Assembly: GCF_900215335.1 (NCBI RefSeq)
Contig: NZ_OCMT01000003.1
Coordinates: 744,001 to 808,000, forward strand
Length of the DNA: 64,000 nt
Direction of reading: 5' to 3'
Source: Pedobacter xixiisoli
GTDB lineage: Bacteria; Bacteroidota; Bacteroidia; Sphingobacteriales; Sphingobacteriaceae
Each line of letters starts with the position of its first letter. Position 1 is the first letter of the stretch. Below are positions 51,352 through 60,204 of this stretch, piece after piece. The notes beneath the pieces were generated by a model. It was given only the letters and a program-made list of their open reading frames with translations. It was not told the DNA's origin and searched no databases. The position numbers and the translations under genes are program-made.

Positions 51352-52389
51352 TTATATAGCGACAGATACTTTCACGCTCATTCCTGGACGTAATTTTTCT
51401 AATACAGCTTTATCTTTGTTAACGATTTTGATTTTTACTGGTACACGTTGTATCACTTTTACGAAGTTACCAGTAGCGTTATCTGGAGGTAGTAACGAGC
51501 CTTTTGCACCTGTAATAGGAGAGAAGTTGTACACTTCACCTTCAATGTCTTGGTCTGGGTAAGCGTCTACATCAATTTTTACTTTTTGCCCAGAGTGGAT
51601 TTTTTCTAGTTGTGTTTCTTTAAAATTCGCAGTTACGTAGATACTGTTATCGTTTACAATCGAAAATAAAGATTGTCCAGCTTGTACCAACTGACCTTTT
51701 TGCACACTTTTCTTACCAACAGTACCAGTAGTTGGTGCTTTTATTTGTGTATAAGAAAGCTGTAGTTTGGCAAAATCAACATCAGCTTGACGTTGCGTAA
51801 CACCAGAATTGCTTACGCTTAATTGCGATTGTGTGGTGCCCACTTGTTTTACAGCAGCATGATATTGGTCTACGGCTGCATCGTAACTAGCTTGGGCAGT
51901 TTCCTTTTGTGCTTTCGCTTGGTCAAATGCTTGTCTGGTGATTGAACCATCTTTCACCAAGTTCTCATATCTATCGAAGTCTTTTTTCGCTAAATCCAAT
52001 TTCACTCTAGCAGCTTCAATGTTTGCTTTTGCAGTGGCTGTGTTAGCAGAAGTAGCAACAATTTGTGCTTGAGAAACGCTAACTCCTGCGTTAGCACCAA
52101 CCTGTCCTGCTTGTGCTTGCTCTAACTTGATTTTGTAGTCGCTGTCATCCAATGTTACCAAAACTTGGTCTTGGTTTACTTTAGAATTTTCTTCAAAGTT
52201 GATGTCTTTCACGTAACCGCTTACTCTGGCAATTACCGGACTGATATCTCCGTCAATTTGAGCATCGTCGGTATCTACGTGCTTGCTGTAATAATTATAT
52301 TCGGTGATGCCAAAAAAGGCGCCTATCAAAATAAGTACACCTAATATGATAGGAATTACTTTATTTTTCTTTTTTGCTGGCTGTGTCAT
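51352..52389 (-). CDS. HlyD-family periplasmic adaptor (EmrA-like)
   Basis: The membrane-fusion subunit of the efflux pump: one N-terminal membrane helix (IPIILGVLILIGAFFGIT), biotinyl-lipoyl halves (DGDISPVIARVSGYVKDINFEENSKVNQDQVLVTLDDSDY and IKAPTTGTVGKKSVQKGQLV), a long alpha-helical hairpin (about 90-215), and a beta barrel domain. Length 345. It starts eight bases after the TolC-family gene. Confidence 0.95.
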   Translation of the reverse strand: MTQPAKKKNKVIPIILGVLILIGAFFGITEYNYYSKHVDTDDAQIDGDISPVIARVSGYVKDINFEENSKVNQDQVLVTLDDSDYKIKLEQAQAGQVGANAGVSVSQAQIVATSANTATAKANIEAARVKLDLAKKDFDRYENLVKDGSITRQAFDQAKAQKETAQASYDAAVDQYHAAVKQVGTTQSQLSVSNSGVTQRQADVDFAKLQLSYTQIKAPTTGTVGKKSVQKGQLVQAGQSLFSIVNDNSIYVTANFKETQLEKIHSGQKVKIDVDAYPDQDIEGEVYNFSPITGAKGSLLPPDNATGNFVKVIQRVPVKIKIVNKDKAVLEKLRPGMSVKVSVAI

Positions 52390-52396
52390 TTTATGC

Positions 52397-53719
52397 TTAG
52401 TTATATTGTGATATTTTTCCTGTTGATTTTAATAAAGTGTAGTAAGCTAGTTTGGCTTCGGCTTTTGCCAATTCCAAGTTAATTTTAGCTTGATACAATA
52501 GCGTTTCTGCATCTATCCTGTCGGTAGCAGAGGCAATGTTGTTTTGATATTTCGATTCTAATAACCTATCGTTTTCTGTGGCTTGCGCAATAGAAGTTTC
52601 TAGTACATTAATTTTTTGTACCGCCAGCTGATAGTTTTGATAGTTTCTATTCAACTCTGTTTTTACGTTATCAGTGAAGATGTCTTTCTGCGTATCTATT
52701 TCTAGCTGCTGTACTTTAGCTTCGGCTACTTTGTTTTTATTAGTCCATAGCGAACCGATGTTCCAAGAAACCGTAGCGCCTAAAGTTATTGGCATTACAA
52801 ATTGTTGGTTGCTAGGAATAAAATTGCCACTCGGATTAATGTAGTACAAGTTCGCACCTAAATCCACAGTTGGTAAAGTGTTAGCTTTAATAGTTTTGAT
52901 GTTGTAATCAGCTGCTTTATGTTGCAAGCCAAACTGTTGTAATTCTTGTCTAGTAGTTAAAGCAGTGCTTAAATAATCAGAGAAAGTAGTTAATTGTGGC
53001 AAGGCAGCCTCCGTATCTTTAATTTCGATGTCCGTGTTTTCGGCCAAACCCAAAAGTATATCTAGGTTATAATTGATAACTTTCCTGTTGCTCTCAATCT
53101 CCAAATCAGTTAAAGAAACATTCGCTTGTTGCAATTGAAATCTCAATACATCATTTTTGGTTACTAAACCTTGCTCGTAAAAACGTTGTGCTTGTTTTAA
53201 TTGCTTGGCAATAGCTGCTAGATTTTGCGCCACCACTTTTTTGCTTTGCAACAGTTTGTATAATGAGAAATATCCGTTTACCACCGCGTAACTCACTTCT
53301 TCCTTGTTTTTGTCGGCATCTAATACGGCAATCTCCTTTAAAAGTTTGGTAGATTCCTGTGCGTATTTCAGCTTTCCACCGCCGTAAACTAATTCTTGTA
53401 CTGCAGCAGTTCCAACAAATGCATCTGCTCTTTTAGGTAAATGTATTGGATTTCCTTCGCCAATTTTCAAGGTGTTTGTAGGGATTTCGGCGTGGTTATA
53501 CATGAAGCTCGCAGTAGCGCTAGGTAAGGCATTATCCTTAACCACAGCTAATTTTGCAACGGCTTCATCTATTTTTTGTTGAGATAGTTTTAGGTTTTTG
53601 CTATTGGCAAGACCTAAATCTACCGCTTCTTGAAGGCTTAATTGCTTTACATTTTGCGCCTGCAATATTGCGGGGATAGCTAGGCTAACGAAAAGCAATT
53701 TCATTTTTATTGGTATCAT
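52397..53719 (-). CDS. TolC-family outer-membrane efflux protein
   Basis: A 440-residue outer-membrane channel with signal peptide (KMKLLFVSLAIPAILQAQ) and two OEP repeats rich in coiled helices (QLSLQEAVDLGLANSKNLKLSQQKIDEAVA; TELNRNYQNYQLAVQKINVLE). It starts within the stop codon of the TetR gene (ATGA), so its translation is coupled to the regulator. The alternative internal start at MKLLF would drop six residues. Confidence 0.92.
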   Translation of the reverse strand: MIPIKMKLLFVSLAIPAILQAQNVKQLSLQEAVDLGLANSKNLKLSQQKIDEAVAKLAVVKDNALPSATASFMYNHAEIPTNTLKIGEGNPIHLPKRADAFVGTAAVQELVYGGGKLKYAQESTKLLKEIAVLDADKNKEEVSYAVVNGYFSLYKLLQSKKVVAQNLAAIAKQLKQAQRFYEQGLVTKNDVLRFQLQQANVSLTDLEIESNRKVINYNLDILLGLAENTDIEIKDTEAALPQLTTFSDYLSTALTTRQELQQFGLQHKAADYNIKTIKANTLPTVDLGANLYYINPSGNFIPSNQQFVMPITLGATVSWNIGSLWTNKNKVAEAKVQQLEIDTQKDIFTDNVKTELNRNYQNYQLAVQKINVLETSIAQATENDRLLESKYQNNIASATDRIDAETLLYQAKINLELAKAEAKLAYYTLLKSTGKISQYN

Positions 53720-54336
53720 TGTTTGGGTGTTAAATGCGTAAGTATCATGTCTTGCAGGTGGGCAATCAAACGTTTTTTGATTACTTCTCTGTCTTTTTCA
53801 TTATTGAGATCGTAATTGCTATCCGGAGCGATTTTGTTGGGAGAGGTGGTAACCATAGAAATAGTTCCCATCACACTTACAATGGTCATTCTAATATCCA
53901 CATCTCTAAAATCTCCGCTCGAAATTCCATCTTTGATGATGTCTTCAATCACAATTAAATTTTGCCCCATTGCTTCTTTAATTTGGTCGAAAACTTCTGG
54001 ACGAAGAGAAAGTGATAGCTCTCTGTGCATCATTTTATGGAAGTTTGCATTGCTCAAAATACGGGTAGCATATTTGTCAATTACCTTCATCAGTTTTTCC
54101 TTAGCAGGGATATTTTCATCCTTAATCTGGTTCAATTGTGATTTGAAACTCAAAACCCTTTCTTCCATAATCTCCTTGAAAACGCCCATCTTGCTTCCAA
54201 AATAGTAGTTAATCATAGCCATATTAGCACCAGATTCGGCGGCAATTTGACGGGTAGAAGTTCCTTCGAAGCCATATTCGCAGAAAAGCTTTTCAGCTGC
54301 TACGAGAATGTCGGTCTTTTTATCGGTTTTTTCCAT
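53716..54336 (-). CDS. TetR-family transcriptional regulator
   Basis: A 206-residue TetR-type repressor: N-terminal helix-turn-helix (KTDILVAAEKLFCEYGFEGTSTRQIAAESGANMAMINYYFGSKMGVF) and a ligand-binding C-terminal domain (about 60-206). First gene of the efflux operon, and probably autoregulated through the 26-bp palindrome directly upstream, 22 bases before its start codon. Confidence 0.94.
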   Translation of the reverse strand: MEKTDKKTDILVAAEKLFCEYGFEGTSTRQIAAESGANMAMINYYFGSKMGVFKEIMEERVLSFKSQLNQIKDENIPAKEKLMKVIDKYATRILSNANFHKMMHRELSLSLRPEVFDQIKEAMGQNLIVIEDIIKDGISSGDFRDVDIRMTIVSVMGTISMVTTSPNKIAPDSNYDLNNEKDREVIKKRLIAHLQDMILTHLTPKQ

Positions 54337-54357
54337 CGTTATTTTTTTGACGATGCA

Positions 54358-54383
54358 AATTTAATCAATCGATTGATTAAATT
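54358..54383. promoter_or_regulatory. Perfect palindromic operator of the efflux operon
   Basis: AATTTAATCAATCGATTGAT and its completing TAAATT form a perfect 26-base palindrome with a centre at CG (54370/54371). Position before the TetR gene fits the repressor's own operator; the ATTGATT core resembles known TetR-family sites. Confidence 0.78.
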
Positions 54384-54446
54384 GCAATAGTGATGATATC
54401 AGTTTGACAAATGGATGATAAATGGATTGTAGAGGAAAGGAGGTTG

Positions 54447-55001
54447 TTAGTGATGAAATTTATCTTTTTGCGAGTTTAAAGGGTTGTTTTCAATGTAATT
54501 CGAGATATTTTGGTACGCATTTTCATCACGAATGATATGTTCATAATAATTTCGTTGCCAAATATTTTTGATGTTATAATTTGTGATAAACCATTTGGTA
54601 ACCCCAATTTTAAAACCCCGCACCATCGAACCAATCGTTTGTGATGTACCGTGACGTAGGGGCAAATCATGATTTGCCCTTATGCCGTTTGATAAATTGA
54701 TATCGTATAAGGGCAAATGATGATTTGCCCCTACAGCAGGTGCGTTAATTTCAATAATTCCATGAACATGATTGGGCATTACAACAAATTCATGCAAAAC
54801 GACATTAGTAAAGTGTTCTGGTATCGCCAACCAGCAAATCTGTGCCTGTCTTCCCGCATCGTTTAACAACATCTGTCCGTTAACGATTTTTCCGAAACGA
54901 TGAGCTCTATCCTGACAATTGATTGTAATGAAATATAAACCTTCCTGCGAATAGTCATATCCCCGCAATCTGATAGAATGCCTGTTGAATGATTGATGCA
55001 T
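54447..55001 (-). CDS. REP-associated tyrosine transposase (RAYT, Y1_Tnp)
   Basis: A 184-residue transposase of the IS200/Y1 group that handles REP palindromes. It has GLYFITINCQDRAHRFG, the HUH metal motif in HEFVVMPNHVHGIIEI (His-x-His), and the C-terminal WQRNYYEHIIRDENAYQNISNYIENNP with the nucleophilic Tyr region. The start is taken at MHQSFNRHSIRLRGYD; a longer frame to 55052 runs into a terminator. The gene itself contains two palindromes in frame (54657-54734), which add about 26 residues. Likely domesticated rather than a mobile IS: no flanking terminal repeats were found. Confidence 0.9.
   Translation of the reverse strand: MHQSFNRHSIRLRGYDYSQEGLYFITINCQDRAHRFGKIVNGQMLLNDAGRQAQICWLAIPEHFTNVVLHEFVVMPNHVHGIIEINAPAVGANHHLPLYDINLSNGIRANHDLPLRHGTSQTIGSMVRGFKIGVTKWFITNYNIKNIWQRNYYEHIIRDENAYQNISNYIENNPLNSQKDKFHH
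54657..54734. repeat. Paired palindromes inside the RAYT coding sequence
   Basis: GGGCAAATCATGATTTGCCC (54660-54679) is a perfect 20-base palindrome. A near copy, GGGCAAAT-GATG-ATTTGCCC (54711-54730), lies 31 bases on, and the two 27-28-base units are arranged head to head (54657-54683 and 54707-54734). They are read in frame as ANHDLPL/ANHHLPL. Confidence 0.85.
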
Positions 55002-55050
55002 TTGTTTTTCTAATAGGTGATGATTAAAAATACCAAAAACCTCTAAAAAC

Positions 55051-55081
55051 AAAAAACGCCACTGGAAAGCAGTGGCGTTTT
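55051..55081 (-). terminator. Intrinsic terminator upstream of the RAYT region (after the RAYT start side)
   Basis: AAACGCCACTG (55054-55064) pairs with CAGTGGCGTTT (55070-55080), with A's on the plus strand giving a T run on the minus strand. It lies 17 bases after the stop of the M28 peptidase gene (55098) and so ends that transcript. Confidence 0.85.
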
Positions 55082-55097
55082 AAATGTCATTGTCAAT

Positions 55098-56804
55098 CTA
55101 TTTAGATAATTCAGACAAATATTCTTGTGTTTGTTTTTCTACCGCCAGCGTAGCTACTTTAATACTAGAACCAACACGAGTTGTTTTCGGGTCAACCGCT
55201 AGTTTACCAATGGTTGCCAAAGCATCTACATACCATTTCCCCCAAACTTCGATGATATGTTTTTCGTCTTTTGCAGATTTACCTTCAGCAATAGCTTTTT
55301 TACTCAATTCAAACTCAGTTTTTAAACGAACTAATGCATCTTCCTTAATCTGGGTTACCGTAACAGATGCTGTATTTTCATCGGCTGTAATTAAAGTATA
55401 AGCTGCGGTTAGTGCACTTATGCCCACGTTTTTCATCGTTTTGGCAGAAACTTTATCAATTCTATCGTTATCCGTATGGTAAAAAACATCAGTAAAGTGC
55501 CACATCAACAAACCTGGAATTTTATTCTGCAAAAATGGGGTATGGTCGCTACCACCTTCAAAAGGATTAAACTTCACGGTCCAGTTGGCAAATTTGCCTT
55601 GTTCTTTACAGATATCGAATACGAAATCGTTGAAATAATGTGGGAACAAATCTTTCTCCTTCACATCGCCAGCACCCCATTCCGAGTGTTTGTCTTCACC
55701 TCTGGTCCAAATGGCTGAAGGGTCTGGCATTTTCTCTAGCAAGAAAGTACCACCAGTTTTCTCAGTGTCTTCGCCCACCATATCTAAGCTCATTCCCCAT
55801 AAAATACCTTTGGCTCTGGTATTATCTTCAACAATATAACGTTTGGTTGAAGTAATCTCATCGCCCCATAAAAAGGTTAAACTACGTTGAGGTTTCAACT
55901 TTCCACCTTTTACCAATTGTGCCGTTAAGCGAGCCATTTCTGCCAAAGTACCAACACCCGAAGCATTATCGTTAGCACCTGGTTCTTGTACGTGGGCACT
56001 ATAAACGAAACGTTCTTGCGGTTTTACACTGCCACGAACGTTAGCTACAATCGTCAATTCTTCGGCAGGATAAGTTTTTGTAGTGATATTTATTTTCAAT
56101 TCTACTTTACCTTTTTGGCAAGCTTCTTTCAGCCTTTCTTTAGATGCATACGATAAAAACAAAGCCCAAATACCTGCGTTAGCTTGCATCGGACTAAACT
56201 GTATAGAAGTAGTATGTTTGGTAGGCTGGTTATATTCTGGAAGTGCAAAACCCAAAGCACCAACAGCGCCAGCTTTCGCTGCCAAGCTTACTAAACGCTG
56301 TGCTGGCATATCGCCAAAAACAATTTTACCTTTCAAATCTTTGCCTTCTAAATCTTCTTTGCTGGCTTTGTTTACAAAAACCACTTCCGCGGTAAGGCCT
56401 TCTGCAGGTGTAGAAGCACAGTTAATGGGTATCATGTTGCGGTTAGTCTTAAACGATTGTAAAGACGAACTTTCTCCAACAATGCTGATATTCGCATCCA
56501 CAGGTTCCCAAGCATCACGTTTCATCGGTCGTTTTTCGATGCGATAGGTTAGGGGAGCTTCAAATTCATCCTTTTTTTGCAGTACGTAGCCCGCTTTTTT
56601 CAAGATTTCTTCTACTCGGTAAATACTGGCATCGAAACCTTTATTGCCCGGTAAACGGAAAAATTGCTCCACAAAAGCAGTAGTAGCGTAAGCGTTTTTC
56701 TCGTTAAAACCAGCTCTGGTTAATTTAAAATATTGTTCCTTTTGGGTTTGAGCAGTTGCATTGAAAGTCAGTGCAGTCAAGGCAATAAAAAGTAGTTTTT
56801 GCAT
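55098..56804 (-). CDS. M28-family zinc metallopeptidase
   Basis: A secreted aminopeptidase-like protein of 568 residues, taken from MQKLLFIALTALTFNATAQ (signal peptide); a longer frame to 56825 is less likely. PA-like insert around GLTAEVVFVNKASKEDLEGKDLKGKIVFGDMP, then the co-catalytic zinc core: YSAHVQEPGANDNASG (His, Asp), FLWGDEITSTKRY (Glu), DMVGED (Asp) and HFTDVFYHTDNDRIDKV (His). Acts on peptides in the periplasm or outside. Confidence 0.92.
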   Translation of the reverse strand: MQKLLFIALTALTFNATAQTQKEQYFKLTRAGFNEKNAYATTAFVEQFFRLPGNKGFDASIYRVEEILKKAGYVLQKKDEFEAPLTYRIEKRPMKRDAWEPVDANISIVGESSSLQSFKTNRNMIPINCASTPAEGLTAEVVFVNKASKEDLEGKDLKGKIVFGDMPAQRLVSLAAKAGAVGALGFALPEYNQPTKHTTSIQFSPMQANAGIWALFLSYASKERLKEACQKGKVELKINITTKTYPAEELTIVANVRGSVKPQERFVYSAHVQEPGANDNASGVGTLAEMARLTAQLVKGGKLKPQRSLTFLWGDEITSTKRYIVEDNTRAKGILWGMSLDMVGEDTEKTGGTFLLEKMPDPSAIWTRGEDKHSEWGAGDVKEKDLFPHYFNDFVFDICKEQGKFANWTVKFNPFEGGSDHTPFLQNKIPGLLMWHFTDVFYHTDNDRIDKVSAKTMKNVGISALTAAYTLITADENTASVTVTQIKEDALVRLKTEFELSKKAIAEGKSAKDEKHIIEVWGKWYVDALATIGKLAVDPKTTRVGSSIKVATLAVEKQTQEYLSELSK

Positions 56805-57433
56805 GTTTAATGTTGTAGAAGGCAAAAGTAGTATAATCGGGCTTAAAAATAATCAAACTCCAATAATCAATCATCAAAACGTTTATCGATGTTGGTTAAA
56901 AAGATTTGAAAAGCAGGATAATTGCTACTATTTAGGTTTGGTCCCGCTATCCGCTTTATCCCGATAAAATCGGGATGCTCGCTGCTATCGGGTTTAATGA
57001 AGAAAAATCCGTTCAACTATTAACCAATGTGGCTAAAGCCAAAACAAATTGCATAAAACCGTTGGCTAAAGCCAACGGCAATGATTGGCAAATGCTCTAT
57101 ATGATTTGTAGGATGTACATTTTGGTATTCTTTGCCGTTGGTTTCAACCAACGAATAAAAAGATTAAATAACTAAAAGTCTGCGCCGAAAAGATTAGCAC
57201 AGGAGGTGAATTGGCAGGTGTTTTGCACAGGTTTATGTTTTGTAAACCCGATTGGAGCGGATTCCGATTTTTCGTCGGAACAGCGTAAAGCGGGATTGTA
57301 GTAGCCATGAAATACTAAAAGAAGGTTTTCAAAGAAAATATCTAATAATCAAACTTCAAATTCCAAAAAACTAAATAACGAACAAACCAAACAACCAGCT
57401 AAAATCATATTTTTGTTTCACAAATTACACACC
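56805..57433. repeat. Repeat-rich spacer between peptidase and AsmA genes
   Basis: A 629-base gap without a convincing gene. It holds a hairpin ATCCCGAT/ATCGGGAT (56958-56976), CGTTGGCT-type palindromes (57059-57078 and 57136-57153), and a cccg...cggga unit (57247-57295) shared with 31765-31825. A 66-codon frame at 56975-57175 is built from these repeats and is not called. Confidence 0.7.
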
Positions 57434-60025
57434 ATGAAGAAAGTCTTAATTACCATCGCCATTGTTTTCGTTGTTTTATTGATTTCTGCGGCGGCTGTAC
57501 CTTATATTTTTAAAGACCAGATTGTTGCTAAAGTAAAATCGGTGATTAACGAAAAAGTAAATGCAAAAGTAGATTTTAAAGAATTTGATTTGACCTTAAT
57601 CCGTTCGTTCCCAAAAATGGGCATTCGCTTAAACGACTTATCGGTAATTGGTGTAGATAGTTTTGCTCAAGATACCCTAGCCAACATTAAACAATTACAG
57701 CTCGATTTGAATTTGATGAGCGTAATTAAAGGCGAAACGTATGAAATTAATGCAGTAAGTCTGCAAGAGCCAACCATTTTGGCGAAAGTTTTAAAAAGCG
57801 GTAAAGCCAATTGGGATATTATGAAACCTGATAGTGCTGCAAAACCTAGCGATACAGCGAGTACGGCTTTTAAAGCTGCTTTAGAAAAATATTCCATTGA
57901 GAAAGGGAAAATTACTTATGACGACGCTTCGTTGAATTTCTTTTTACAGGCAGAAAACTTAAATCATAGTGGTACAGGAAATTTTACTCAAGATATTTTT
58001 ACGCTAACCACATTATCTGATATCGAAAAACTGACGGTAAAATACGGTGGTATTCCATATTTAAATGGTGTGGTTTTGGATGCTAGCTTGCCATTGGAAA
58101 TGGATATGAAGCAGATGAAATTCACTTTTGGAGAGAATAAAATTAAGCTGAACGAATTGGTACTTTCGGCAGTGGGTTATTTGGCCATGCCTAACCAAAC
58201 CGATATGGTAATGGATTTAAAGTTTGATGCGCAACAATCGGATTTGAAAAACTTCTTGTCGTTAATTCCTGCTATTTATACAGCCAACTTTAAGAATATG
58301 GAAGCTACGGGTAAATTTGGTGTAGATGGTGTGGTGAAAGGAACTTACAACGAAAAAACCATCCCAACCTTTAATTTGAACTTGGGCATTGTAGATGGAA
58401 GAATTAAATATCCTTCGTTGCCGTCTGCTATTAATAACATTCAGGTAAAGGCAAATATTGCTAACCCAGATGGTGTTTTAGACCATACGGTGGTGAATAT
58501 TCCAGCTTTCCATTTAGAGTTTGGCAAGGCGCCGTTGGATGGTCGTTTGTTGGTTAAAAACCCAGTGAGTGACCCTTTTGTAGACATGGCTTTGAAAGGA
58601 AATTTAGATTTAAAGCAACTGACTACCATTTTTCCTTTGAAAGATATGACTATTTCTGGTGTGCTTTTAGCGGATGTTCAGGCTGCGGGTAGAAAATCAT
58701 CTATAGACAAAGGGCAGTATCAAGACTTTAAAGCATCTGGGCAAATGCAGGCAACAAACTTTGTTTATGCTGGTAAAAATGTACCTATGCCAGTAAGTAT
58801 TACTTCCGCTAAAATGACTTTCAGTCCGAAGAACATTACCTTGAGTAACTTGGTAGCAAAACTGGGGAAAAGTGATTTTGCTGCTAGTGGTTCTATAAAT
58901 AACTACTTGAATTATGTGTTTAAAAAGAACCAATTGTTGGAAGGTAATTTCAATTTGGCTTCTAACTATATTGATGTAAATGAGTTGATGGGGCCAAAAG
59001 CTACTGAAGAAACGAAAAAAGACGAAGTGCCATTAACGGTTTTTGAAGTGCCAGCAAATATCAATTTCAATATGGCTTTAAAAGCTAATCAATTAAAGTA
59101 TGATAAATACGACGTCAAAAATGCAAAAGGTGCTTTGCAGGTAAAAGATAGAACGGTTTACTTTAAAAACTTAGGTTTGGATATGGTTGGCGGAACTATC
59201 AAAATGAATGGTTCTTATGCAACTATTAATCCTAAAAAACCAAAGGTAGATGTAGATTTTGGAATGGAGAAAATCGATATTCAACAAGCGTTTAATGCCT
59301 TTAATACGGTTAAACTACTAGCACCAATTGCACAATATGCCAAAGGAAGTTTCTCCACCAATTTGAAATTTAATTCTGATTTGGATGAGAAAATGATGCC
59401 AATTTACTCGTCAATTAATGCAGAAGGTTTGGCAAATATTATCCAAGCGGTGGTAGATGGTTTTGAGCCTGTAACCAAATTGGCGAATACTTTAGGAGCG
59501 ACAGAGTTGAAGAAATTGGAAGTAAATGATTTGAAGACGAAGTTTAAAATTGACAATGGTCGTTTGATTGTTGCCCCTTTTGATATTAAGGTAAAAGGTG
59601 TGAGCATGAATGTACAAGGTTCTAATGGCATTGACCAATCGATGGATTACGCTTTGATTTTGAATGTGCCAAGGGCGATGTTGGGAACCAAAGCTAACGA
59701 AGCTGCAAATTCTGCAATGGCGGCTTTAAATAGCAAGTTAGGAACAAATGTGTCTATGGGCGAAACGATTAAAATTAACGCAGATTTGTTGGGTACTTTC
59801 TTGAAACCGAACATCAAACTTAAATATGGTGCAGGAGAAGGAAGTGCGGGTAGTGCTGCAAAAGCGGTGGTTAATCAGGTGGTAGCAGAGAAAAAAGCAG
59901 AGCTAGAAGCTAAAGTTAAAGAGCAGGTAGATACTTTGAAGAAAAAGGCGGTTGATAAAGCAACAACTGAAATTGGAAATAAGTTGAAAGGCTTGTTTAA
60001 TAAAAAGAAAAAGGATACGCTGTAG
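57434..60025 (+). CDS. AsmA-family protein
   Basis: An 863-residue protein anchored by one N-terminal membrane helix (KKVLITIAIVFVVLLISAAAVPYIF), followed by the AsmA N-terminal domain (NAKVDFKEFDLTLIRSFPKMGIRLNDLSVIG), a long repetitive beta-sheet groove (FGENKIKLNELVLSAVGYLAMPNQTD; VKNAKGALQVKDRTVYFKNLGLDMVGGTIKMNG) and a charged coiled C-terminal tail ending KKKKD. AsmA/TamB-like proteins are thought to move lipid between membranes. The start is the ATG at 57434 rather than a TTG seven codons earlier. Confidence 0.9.
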   Translation: MKKVLITIAIVFVVLLISAAAVPYIFKDQIVAKVKSVINEKVNAKVDFKEFDLTLIRSFPKMGIRLNDLSVIGVDSFAQDTLANIKQLQLDLNLMSVIKGETYEINAVSLQEPTILAKVLKSGKANWDIMKPDSAAKPSDTASTAFKAALEKYSIEKGKITYDDASLNFFLQAENLNHSGTGNFTQDIFTLTTLSDIEKLTVKYGGIPYLNGVVLDASLPLEMDMKQMKFTFGENKIKLNELVLSAVGYLAMPNQTDMVMDLKFDAQQSDLKNFLSLIPAIYTANFKNMEATGKFGVDGVVKGTYNEKTIPTFNLNLGIVDGRIKYPSLPSAINNIQVKANIANPDGVLDHTVVNIPAFHLEFGKAPLDGRLLVKNPVSDPFVDMALKGNLDLKQLTTIFPLKDMTISGVLLADVQAAGRKSSIDKGQYQDFKASGQMQATNFVYAGKNVPMPVSITSAKMTFSPKNITLSNLVAKLGKSDFAASGSINNYLNYVFKKNQLLEGNFNLASNYIDVNELMGPKATEETKKDEVPLTVFEVPANINFNMALKANQLKYDKYDVKNAKGALQVKDRTVYFKNLGLDMVGGTIKMNGSYATINPKKPKVDVDFGMEKIDIQQAFNAFNTVKLLAPIAQYAKGSFSTNLKFNSDLDEKMMPIYSSINAEGLANIIQAVVDGFEPVTKLANTLGATELKKLEVNDLKTKFKIDNGRLIVAPFDIKVKGVSMNVQGSNGIDQSMDYALILNVPRAMLGTKANEAANSAMAALNSKLGTNVSMGETIKINADLLGTFLKPNIKLKYGAGEGSAGSAAKAVVNQVVAEKKAELEAKVKEQVDTLKKKAVDKATTEIGNKLKGLFNKKKKDTL

Positions 60026-60053
60026 CGAAAGTGACATTGTAAAGCTATATACT

Positions 60054-60087
60054 AAACCTCATATGTTTTAGAAACCTATGAGGTTTT
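60054..60087 (+). terminator. Terminator/palindrome after the AsmA gene
   Basis: AAACCTCATATGTTT (60054-60068) pairs with AAACCTATGAGGTTT (60072-60086) with one mismatch, followed by T. It belongs to the same palindrome family as 40736-40764. Confidence 0.75.
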
Positions 60088-60092
60088 ATGCT

Positions 60093-60187
60093 CCCGTCAT
60101 TTCGAAAGCAGAGAGAAATCTGACGGATTGTTTTCTATTTTTAAGATCTATTGACCAAGCTAGATTTCTCCTATCGTCGAAATGATG
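60093..60187. repeat. REP-like inverted repeat
   Basis: GTCATTTCGAAAGCAGAGAG/AAATC (60095-60119) and GATTTCTCCTATCGTCGAAA/TGAT (60163-60186) form an imperfect long inverted repeat. Confidence 0.65.
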
Positions 60188-60204
60188 TACTTAGAATAAT
60201 GTTA

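Noticed and set aside
54447..55052. Complete insertion sequence around the RAYT gene
   Set aside because: No terminal inverted repeats, target duplication or second gene was seen at its borders; it is better read as a single domesticated transposase gene.
56975..57175. 66-codon plus-strand frame before the AsmA gene
   Set aside because: Built from CGTTGGCT-type palindromes and flanking repeats; its sequence would change with every repeat copy.
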